Below are positions 11,241-20,041 of a DNA stretch of 64,000 nucleotides, in pieces. The stretch covers positions 620,001 through 684,000 of the forward strand of contig NW_027488377.1 of the NCBI RefSeq assembly GCF_051014445.1, read 5' to 3'. The stretch's first letter is position 1. Each line of letters opens with the position of its first letter. The stretch comes from Colletes latitarsis (lineage: Eukaryota; Arthropoda; Insecta; Hymenoptera; Colletidae). Below the pieces are notes generated by a model. The model was not told where the DNA came from and ran no database searches. It saw nothing but the letters and a program-made list of their open reading frames with translations. The position numbers and the translations under genes were made by a program.

Positions 11241-11468
11241 CTGATATAAATTGATACAAAACGAAAAACATTTCTAACTCATTCCTCATTAATATAAATA
11301 ACACGCCACTATTAGCCGCCATACATTATATATTATTGGGTTAGGTCTGGGTTGAATTTTCATTTATATTTTTGTAAAATAAAAACATTATTGAAAAACT
11401 TGTAACAATTTATCTCTCTGTCTGTTTCCTCATCCGGACCCACGTTAAAGTCCCTTAGTACTTTAACA

Positions 11469-12022
11469 AGCTTACTGCTTGCTTACTAGCTTCCTCCCCA
11501 CTTACTAGCGCACGGCTTGCTTACAAGATAACTGCTTTCTTACTAGCTAGCGGCTTCCTTACTAGCCTGCTGCTTGCTTTCTAGCTTACTGGTTGCTTAG
11601 TAGCTTACTGGTAGCTTACCAACTTACTGCTTGCTCACAAGCCCCTGTATTCTTTCTAGCTTACTGCTTCTTTACTAGGTTCCTGCTTGCTAACTAGCGC
11701 ACCGCTTGCTTACTGCCTTACTGTTTGCTTACTATCGTACTGCTTGCTTACTACCTTACTGCTTGTTTACAACATTCCTGCTTTTTTCCTAACTGACTGC
11801 ATTCTTACTAACTTACCGCTCTCTAACAAGACGAATGCTTAGTAGCTTCCAGCTTGCTTACCAGGTTACTGCTTCGCTACAAACTTACTGCTTTGTTACT
11901 AGTTTACTGCTTGCTTTCTAGCTTACTGGTTGCTTACTAGCTTAGTGCTTTGTTACTAACTTACTGCTTCCTTACTAGTTCCCTGCTCGCTTACTAGCTC
12001 ACTGCTTGCTTACTAGCAACCT
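11469..12022 (+). repeat. 19-bp satellite, block 3
   Basis: Same unit and polarity. From about 11717 on it shares a string of rare variants (for example CCGCTCTCT...ACGAATGCTT and CTTCGCTACAAAC) with 56247-56604, and in part with 21200-21380. This points to duplication of long satellite blocks. Confidence 0.93.
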
Positions 12023-12485
12023 TGTACAGACGAAAAGAGGCGTGGACGAGGAACAGGGACGCGAAGAATGGCGGAGCAATTCACATAGTCACAAATTTAT
12101 TGTAAGGATGCACAACGTTCACACTGCGGGAAGCGTAACTGGGACGCGGTGGGCACGTGTCCCATAACAGTTGCAGAGGCAACTCCCTAGGAGAATGCGC
12201 AAGGGCGACGAAGGTCCGTTCTTGCTATCACGTACAATCGGATCGACAGCTTGGATCGTTCTGCCGTTACAGGAACGCGCACGACAAACCGTTGATCTTT
12301 CAAATCTCGTCCATAGATCGGTGACGGTCGCGCCAACCGTCGGCACACATGACACGCTCTCACAACACTCATTCACGCTCTCTCTCACGCAATCCACACC
12401 GCTCGCACCTTAATCTAAACACGAAGACGGTACAATAAACGTATTTCTACATCTTAATCCTAATTCTTATACCTTATTGTAAACA
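12023..12485. mobile_element. Short LTR-like element E, copy 1
   Basis: 463 bp beginning TGTACAGACG and ending TTGTAAACA, embedded in satellite. A second copy is at 56605-57066. Ends are TG...CA and an AATAAA lies near the right end (about 12433), which fits a solo LTR. The right flank (ATACTACTTGCTTACTAGC) is identical in both copies and the left flanks are closely similar, so the two copies probably arose by duplication of the surrounding satellite rather than by two insertions. The target duplication is uncertain: ATAC on both sides is possible in copy 2, but copy 1 reads AACCT on the left. Open frames on both strands are conserved but resemble no known protein. Confidence 0.6.
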
Positions 12486-15239
12486 ATACTACTTGCTTAC
12501 TAGCTTACTGCTTGCTTACTAGCTTACTGCTTGCTTACTAGCTTGCCGTTCTGTTACTAACTTACGGCTTTATAACTAACTTACTGCTTTCTTACCAGCT
12601 CACTGCTTGCTTACTAGCTTACCGGTTGCTTACTAGCTTACTGCTTGCTTACTAGCATACTACATTTTTCTAGCTTCCCGCTCGCTTACCAGCTCACTGC
12701 TTGCTTAATACCTTCCTGCTTTCTTAGTAGCTACTAGCTTTCTTTGTAGCCTGCTGCTTGCTTCCTGGCCTGCTGCTTGCTTGCTAGCTTACCGGTTGCT
12801 TACTAGCTTCCTGCTCACTTACTGGTTCACTGCTTGCTTACTAACTTACTACTTGCTTACTAGCTAACTGCTTGCTTAGGTGCTTGCTGCTTGCGTTCCA
12901 GCTTACTGCCTGCTTACTAGCATCCTGGTCCCATACTAGCTTCCTCCTCGCTCTTCAAGCTTACTGCATGTTTACTAGCTTACTGCATGCTCAATAGCTA
13001 ACTGCTTCCTGACTAGCCTGCTGCTTGCTTTCTAGCTTCCTGCTTGCTTACTAGCATACTACTTTCTTACTAGCTACATGCTTGTTTACTAGATTGCTGC
13101 TTGCTTACTAGCTTACTTGTTGCTTTCAATCTTACTGCTCGCTTTCTAGCATACTGCTTTGGTACTAGCTTACTGCTTGCTTACTAGCTAACCGCTTCCT
13201 TACCAGCTTACGGCTTGCTTACAGGCTCAGTATTGACATACAAACTAACTGCCTTATTACCAGCATACTGCATGGGTACTAGTTTACTGCATTGTTATCA
13301 GCTCCCTGCTCGCTTACTAGAATACTGCTTCCATACAAGCTGCCTGCTCGTTTACTAGCTCAATGCTGACTTAGTAGTTCACTGCTGACTTACTAGTTCA
13401 CTGCTTGCTTACTAGCATATCGCTCCCTTACTTGCTTCCTGCTCGGTTACTAGCTCACTGCTCCCTTACTAGCTTCACTGCTTGCTTACTAGCATACTGC
13501 TTGCTTACTAGCTTAGTGCCTGCTTACTAGCTTGTTGCTTTCTTACTTGCCAGCTGCTTGCTTACTAGCTTGCTGCTTGCTTAATACCTTACTGGTTGCT
13601 TACTAGCATAATGCTTCCTTACTAGCTCCCAGCTCGGTTACTAGCTCACTGCATGCTTACCAGCTTACTGCTCGCTTAGTAGCTGACAGCTTGCTTACTA
13701 GCTTACCGCTAGCTTACTCGCTTACTGCTTGCTTACTAACCTGCAGCTTGCATTCTAGCTTACTGCCTGTTTACTAGCTTGCTGCTTCCTTTCTAGCATA
13801 CAGCTTGCTTACTAGCATCCTGCTTTCTTACTAGCTCACTACTTGCCTACCAGCTTACAGCATGCTTACATGCTTACTGCATGCTTACTAGCTTACTGCT
13901 TGCTTATTAGATTGCTGCCTGCTTACTGGCATACTGCTCGCATACTAGCTTCCTACTTGCTTTCTCGCCTACTGCTTGCTTACTCGCATACTGCTAGCTA
14001 ACTAGCTAACTGCTTGCTTAGTAGGTCGCTGCTTTCTTACTAGCCACCTGCTTGCTTTTTAGTATACTACTGGCTTACTAGCATACTGCTCTCTTACTAG
14101 CTCACTGCTTGCCTACCAGCTCACTGCTTGCTTACATGCTTCTTGCTTGCTTACTGGCAAACCTCTTTCTTACTAGCCAGCTGCTTGCCTACTACTTTAC
14201 TGCTTGCTTACTAGCTTACAGCTCGCTTACTCGTTCACTGCTGGAAATACCAGCCCGCTGCTTGCTTTCTAACTTTCTGGTTCCTTACTAGCTTACTGTT
14301 TGCTTACTAGCATGCTGCATTCTTATTAGCTAGCAGCTTCCTGACTAGCCTGCTGCTTTCTTACTAGCTTACTAACTCCTTACTAACTACCTGCTTTCTT
14401 TCCCGCTTACTGCCTGCTTACAAGCTTACTGCTTGCTTACTAGCTTACTGCTTTCTTACTAGCCTGCTGCTTGCTTACTAGCTTACTGCTAACTTATTCG
14501 CATCCTTGCTTGCTTACTATGTTGCTGCTTGCTTTCGAGCTTACTGCTTGCTTACTTGCCTTACTGCTTGCTTAATAGCTTGCTGGTTTGTTACTAACAT
14601 ACTGCTTTGTTACTAGCTTACTGCTTGCTTGCTAACTAACTGCTTGCTTACTAGCCTTCTGCTTGCTTTCTAGCTAACTGCTTGCCTCACAGCGTGCTGC
14701 TTGTTTTGTACCTTACTGCTTGCTTTCTAGCACACAGCTTTCTTACTAGCTTACTGCTTGCTTACCAGCTAACTGCTCTGCTACAAACTTGCAGCTCCCT
14801 TACTATCTCACTGCATTTTTACTAGCCTGCTGCTTGCTTACTAGCATACTGCTTTGATACTAACTTACTGCTTGCTTACTGGCTTTCTGCTTGCTTACTA
14901 GCATACTGCTTTGTTACTAACTTACTGCTTGCTTACTAGCATACTGCTTCCTTACTAGCTTCTTCCTCGCTTACTAGCTCACTGCTTGCCTACTATCTTA
15001 CTACTTGCTTACTAGCTTTCTACCTCCTTACTAGCTACCTACTATCTTACCAGCTTACTGCTTGCTTACAAGCCTACTGCTTGCTTACTAGCTTACTGCT
15101 TGCTTAGAAGCTTACTGCTTGGTTACTATATGGCTACATGCTTTCAAGCTTGCCGCTTGCTTACTGGCGTACTGCATGCTTACTTGCTTACTGCTTTCTT
15201 ACTACCTAACTGCTCTCTTACTACATTCCTGCTTACGTC
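12486..15239 (+). repeat. 19-bp satellite, block 4
   Basis: 2.75 kb of diverged units with no inserted element visible. The right end carries the rare variant ACATTCCTGCTTACGTCTTAA, which supplied the TTAA used by piggyBac. The same variant family is seen at 59115-59136 (ending CTTCTTAAC). Confidence 0.95.
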
Positions 15240-15253
15240 TTAACATATTGTAC

Positions 15254-15400
15254 GCCGGCCCCGCGAAGACGCGCGATTCGAAGTCTATCGCTTGAGCCCC
15301 GGGCCCGCGAAAACGCGGGTTTCGAAGACTATCGCTTGAACGCTGGCCCCGTGAAAACGCGGGTTTCAAAGTCAGCCGCTTCAGCGCTGGGTCTGCGATA
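15254..15400 (+). repeat. Subterminal tandem repeats of piggyBac
   Basis: Three tandem units of 41-47 bp begin near 15254, 15295 and 15342, and a partial fourth begins at 15386. They share a GC-rich core (CGCGAAAACGCGGGTTTC) followed by ATCGCTTGA-like sequence. Repeats at this place in piggyBac relatives can be transposase-binding sites; that role is inferred here. No equivalent array is seen at the right end. Confidence 0.65.
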
Positions 15401-17013
15401 ATACAGCATTTTTTTCTTTGGCGATTTTTTCGGCTGTTGTCATGACTACGCTGATGCAAGCGTCACTCTTGAGCATTGTATACTGTAGCCAGTACATCTT
15501 TCATGGCTTTATGCTTTTAGTTGAACAGCATAATAGGCCTTCTTATTCTGTGCATTTTTACTCCTATAATATGTGTGAATTTACTGAGTATATGTCGCTC
15601 ATCCTCTATCAGATTATTCTATACAATCAGAAGATTCTGATATAGAGGTCGAGGTCAGTGATAGTGATGTGATTCCAAAAAGAAGAACAAGAACTGTTCC
15701 ATTGCAGTATTCCAGTGATTCCGATGATCTAATTGATAGTGAAATGTTCACAGAATCACATAGTGACACTGAATCACGGTCAGATGTTGATAAAGCTCCT
15801 AACGTTCCAGATTTTATTGCGGAATCTGGTCCAATGATTGCTCCTGCTAATAAGCAGAGCATAAAAGAAATCGTCGAAATGTTTATTGGCAATGATTTAT
15901 TTCAATTGATGGTAAATGAATCAAACATTTATTATCATCAGAATAAGGACAAGATGTGTAATGGTAAAAAAATGCCTAAGTGGAGAGATGTTTCTCTAGG
16001 CGACATGAAGAAATTTCTTGGTTTGATTATATTGATGAGCCAAGTAAAGAAAGATCGAAAAGATGATTACTGGTTCACAGACTTTTATACCAAAACACCA
16101 TCGTTCTCCACGGTAATGTCGCATAACAGATTTCGCCAGATTTGGGATACATGGCATTTTTCATATAATCGTACAACAGCTGGTTCTAATAAGCTCGGGA
16201 AGATTCAGTCAATACTGAGTTATTTATTAGATAAATTTAAATCAGTATACACGCCGAAAAAGGAGCTTTCGCTTGACGAATCTATTATTCCATGGCGTGG
16301 AAAATTATCTATAAAAACGTACAATCCCGCAAAAATAATAAAGTATGGCCTACTGTGTCGTATGTTATGTGAAGCTAAAAGTGGATATATTTGCAACTTG
16401 GAAATATACTGTGCGAATGGCAAAAAACTGGGCCAAACTATAATGTCGTTGCTCGATAAACATATAGGACTGGGGTATCATGTATATATGGATAATTATT
16501 ATAACAGTATTTGTACCGCAGAATTGCTTCTGAAAAATGGTACACGAGTTTGCGGTACAATTAGAGCGAATAGAGGTGTTCCCGAATCTATGAAGCATAT
16601 CAGATTAAAAACTGGAGATTATACATTTAAAAGAAAAAATGAAATTTTAGTACAGGCGTGGAAGCCAAAACACAAAATCGTATACATGGTTTCTACAATA
16701 CATTCGGGAGAACTAACAAACACGAAAAAGTACATTGGAAAACAAAACAAGAAATTATGAAACCTCAATCTGTCATAGATTATAACAAATATATGATGGG
16801 CGTAGATTTGGCCGATCAGTTTTTATCATATTTTTCCATTATGAGGAAAACAGTGAAATGGACAAAGAAAACAGTTTTGTTTCTTTTAAATTGCGCATTG
16901 TTCAATGCATATAGATTATATGTTGAGTTCAATGGTAACACTATAAAATGTCAAAAATTTTTACATGCTGTTGCATGTTTATGGATCGAGGAATATCCAA
17001 GTACTCAAGATGT

Positions 17014-18895
17014 GGCCATCAGACGGCTCGGGGTTCGTAACACGGCCCCGGGTCCGGATGGTGTGCCCGGCCGGGTTTGGGTCTTGACCCAGGGCGTCCT
17101 TGGGGCCGACCTCAGGCGGTTGTTCGACCGCTGCCTGAGGGACGGGCGATTCCCCCCCAGTTGGAAGGTGGCGAGGATGGTCCTCCTCCGGAAGGAGGGT
17201 CGGCCCGCGGGGTCTCCCTCCGCATACCGGCCCATTTGTCTCCTCGACGAGGTGGGCAAGCTCTTCGAGCGGGTGATTGCTGCCCGCCTCGTCGAGCACC
17301 TGTCGCGGGGTGATCCCGGTCTGGCCGACTGCCAGTTCGGTTTCCGGGGGGGCCGATCGACTATCGACGCGATAGGTCGTGTGAGGGCCCTCTCGGGGGC
17401 GGCCGTCTCCCGGGGAGGGGTGGCATTGGCAATATCCTTGGATATTGCCAATGCCTTTAACACCCTCCCCTGGGAAGAGATAAGGAGGGGACTCGAATAT
17501 CATCGGGTCCCCCCTTGTCTCAGGGCGGTCGTCGGGGATTATCTCCGCGGCAGGTGGATCGAGTATCCGGGCCGGGATGGTGATATGCGGAGGGAGGTGT
17601 ACTGCGGTGTTCCGCAGGGGTCGGTCCTCGGGCCACTCCTGTGGAACATCGCGTACGACTCGGTGTTGCGGGCCGGCCTCCCCGACGGCGTCAGCACGGT
17701 GTGTTATGCGGATGACACACTGGTGCTGGCCGTCGGGGCGCACTGGGGGAGGGCCATGCGTCGCGCGGAGGAGGGGTCGCAACGCGTCGTCGACCGGATC
17801 AGGGGGATGGGGATGACGGTGGCGGTCCATAAGACCGAGGTGATTGCGTTTCATTCACCTCGGCAGGATCCGCCACCCCCTCTGATCCGGGTGGGTGGGG
17901 CTGACATCGAGGTGAAGCCCCAGATAAGGTATCTAGGGCTGATCCTCGATAGCCACTGGCGTTTCGAGGTGCATTTCCGCTGTCTGGTCCCCCGGTTGGA
18001 AAGGATGGTTGCGGCTCTGGGCCGAATCCTGCCCAACCTGGGGGGCCCGGCGGGCCGAGTTCGTCGCCTCTATGTGGCAATGGTACAGTCGGTGGCCCTA
18101 TACGGGGCCCCCGTCTGGGCGGACGACCTGGCTGCCTCCCGGCGCAGCATGACTATGCTGCGTCGGGTGCAGAGGCGCATGGCGCTCAGGGTCGTCCGCG
18201 GGTATCGGACCGTGTCACATGGGGCGGCGACGGTTCTAGCGGGGATGCCGCCCATGGACCTGCTCGCGCGGTCGCACGCGGTGATGTACCGGCACCGCGT
18301 CGACCGTCGCGCGGGGGTGGGGGCGGTCCCGGGCGGGCAGGAACCTGCTTGGGGCGATTTGAAGCGCCAGGCCCGGCAGTCCGTGTTGCTCGCGTGGCAG
18401 GAGCGGCTGGCTCTGCCAACCGCGGGGCACCGGACTGTCGGGGCGGTTCGGCCACTCCTGAAGGAGTGGCTGGACAGAGGCCATGGCAGCCTCACCTACC
18501 GGATGGCACAGGTATTTTCCGGGCATGGCAGCTTCGGAAGATACCTGTGCCGGATAGGGAAGGAGCCGACGGCGCGTTGCTGCCACTGCGACGCTGAGCA
18601 GGACACGGCGGATCATACCCTGGAGGTATGCCCCGCGTGGGAGGGGGAGCGCCGTGTCCTGGTCGGCGTCGTCGGGCGGGATGTCTCGCTGCCGGGCGTG
18701 GTGCGCGCCATGCTCGGCAGCGAGGAGAAGTGGAGGGCCGTGTCCTCCTTCTGCGAGAACGTAATGTTGCAGAAGGAGGCCGCGGGGAGGGAGCGCGAGC
18801 TTCAGCGGCGCGCTGAAGCTCGCGCTCGTGCGGTGGCCCGAGGTCGTCGCCCGGTCGCGAGGCGTCGCGGGCGGCCGCCTCGGCGTGGCGGATGA
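17014..18895 (+). CDS. LINE-A ORF2, reverse transcriptase and C-terminal zinc knuckle (5'-truncated)
   Basis: Uninterrupted frame of about 628 codons from the truncation point to the stop at 18893-18895. It holds the reverse transcriptase that copies LINE RNA at the nicked target: APGPDG, RPICLLDEVGKLFERV, FRGGRST, LDIANAFNTLPW, GVPQGSVLGPLLWN and the catalytic YADD (17705-17716). After the thumb it has the C-terminal CCHC motif (CHCDAEQDTADHTLEVC) typical of R1-clade ORF2, then an arginine-rich tail. No RNase H domain is present. The N-terminal endonuclease is missing. The upstream piggyBac frame happens to be in phase, so an artificial fused frame starts at 16658. It contains a perfect 17-bp inverted repeat at 18791-18827. 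Confidence 0.9.
18791..18827 (+). other. Perfect 17-bp-stem palindrome inside LINE-A ORF2
   Basis: GAGCGCGAGCTTCAGCG (18791-18807) is followed by GCG and then its exact reverse complement (18811-18827). The same feature, with one or two changes, is present in the LINE-A copies near 42010-42050, 45865-45905 and 63705-63745. It lies in the coding part for the basic tail, so it may be an RNA structure or a chance product of Arg/Ala/Glu codons. Confidence 0.7.
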
Positions 18896-20041
18896 CCTAG
18901 GCTGGGAGGGGGGTCCTGAGGGGACCCTCCTCCCGCCAGGCGGCGCCGGGTCGGACCGGTTGGGGGTAGAAGTGCCTCCCCCTACCGGTCCGACGCAAGG
19001 GGAGGCACCCTCGGCGGTCTGGTGCGGCCATGAACGCCCGGCCGCCGAGGGGTGGAAACGGGGTCGCGGGCGGTTGCGAGTTGGGGCTCGCAGCCGCCAC
19101 TAAACGCGGCCCCGGGACGGATAGCGGCGGGATGGAGTGGCCCCGTCCCGCCGCTATGAGGCAGTGTGTCTACTGGGGGGACCGATTGTCCCCCCGGGGG
19201 ATGGGCGCGAAAGCGCGGGCACGGGGAGGATACCGGAAGAATGCTTCGAGCGATTCCCGGTATCCTCCCAAAGCGTGCCGAAGGGTCACCGTGGGGTTTT
19301 TAGTGGGTAGGTCCCGCGCCTGTCGTTGTACGGGCGCGGGGAATCCCACACACCCCTCCCACCTCTCCCCAAGGAGGTGGGAGGGAGTCTTTCGAAGATT
19401 TTCCCCACGACAAAAAAAAAAAAGAAAAAAAAAAAAAAAAAAAAAAGTACTCAAGATGTATCGAATGATTGTGTGGAACGAACTTCTGCATTAGTTCCTA
19501 CACCTCGCACATCAAAATATGATCACCCTCAGAGACTATCGGGTGATATAAAGAAGCATAACGTTACTCGAATTATTGGATCTGGGAAAAACCGATATGT
19601 ACGACGTCCATGCAAAGTTTGCTCTGCTAGCAAAAAAAGAAGCGAGAGTAGCTTTAAGTGCTCTCTGTGACTAGTACCTTTACATCTTGGAAAATGTTTC
19701 GAAAAATACCATACATCACTTAAATATCAATATTTTTCTTTCCGTTAATATTATATATATGTAATAACCAATCATCAAATAAAACAGGTGTATTTTTTTA
19801 TAACTATAAATTAAAACTTTTTATTTTGCTTCTATTTTTCGTTATCGTTAAATTGCATAAAATGAATATGTAAATCAATTTTAGTGTTTTACAATAATGT
19901 ATAAAATTTTAAATATTTTCTTCACCTACTCATTGGTCGTCAACAAGCGAATCATGCCGGCGCCTAGGCTTTACGCGGTCGATACTACGCTGGAGCTCAG
20001 ATTTTAAATGTCTCAGATGGCACCGGCGTACAATGTGTTAA

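Larger units (their letters stand above)
5766..11468 (+). mobile_element. Long LTR-like element #3 (family L), interrupted by nested copies
   Basis: 5766-7190 aligns closely with 24513-25960 of the solo LTR at 24187-26077. The right end (11345-11468, ending GTACTTTAACA) aligns with the end of that same LTR. In between lie a segment absent from the solo LTR (about 7195-7890 and 11246-11343) and the nested elements #2 and #1. The first 326 bp or so are missing to the left of LINE-A copy 1. It has the family boxes in plus orientation: AGCCTTACAACCTCC (6783-6797), TACAGTCCAC (6923-6932) and ATCCGGA (11432-11438). A terminal hairpin GTTAAAGT/ACTTTAAC is at 11444-11467. No coding capacity is supported. 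Confidence 0.75.
17014..19444 (+). mobile_element. LINE-A copy 2 (R1 clade), 5'-truncated, inside piggyBac
   Basis: Flanked by the 15-bp target duplication AAGTACTCAAGATGT (16999-17013 and 19445-19459) and ending in a poly-A tail. It starts within ORF2 just before the reverse transcriptase and carries the complete 3' UTR. A 12-bp-stem hairpin is at 19225-19268 (GGAGGATACCGG/CCGGTATCCTCC). It is nearly identical to the copy at the right edge of the window, so both are recent. Confidence 0.95.
15669..19670 (+). pseudogene. piggyBac transposase, frameshifted and split by LINE-A
   Basis: DDE-type transposase that cuts and pastes the element into TTAA. The N-terminal region is acidic (SDSDD, DTESRSD). 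Catalytic aspartates are in LSLDESIIPW (D203 counted from 15669), VYMDNYYNS (D275) and MGVDLADQF (codon at 16805). The end is a cysteine-rich C-terminal domain (PCKVCSASKKR...FKCSL) closing with TGA at 19668-19670. The frame changes near 16720-16750, before the third aspartate. No in-frame ATG lies upstream of 15669 (a stop at 15585 precedes an open acidic stretch), so the start is uncertain; the first in-frame ATG is near 15744. LINE-A interrupts the gene at 17013, between WIEEYPSTQDV and the downstream continuation. It is not functional as it stands. Confidence 0.9.
15244..20037 (+). mobile_element. piggyBac DNA transposon, interrupted by LINE-A
   Basis: Flanked by TTAA at 15240-15243 and 20038-20041, the target site of this superfamily. 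Terminal inverted repeats are CATATTGTACGCCGG at the left and, read inward from the right, CACATTGTACGCCGG (one mismatch in 15). It is 4.8 kb long, of which 2.4 kb is an inserted LINE. The native length of about 2.36 kb is normal for piggyBac. It encodes one transposase on the plus strand with AATAAA at 19778-19783. Tandem subterminal repeats sit inside the left end. Confidence 0.95.

Noticed and set aside
12486..15239. CRISPR-like appearance of short regular repeats
   Set aside because: Units are contiguous with no unique spacers, and the context is clearly eukaryotic.
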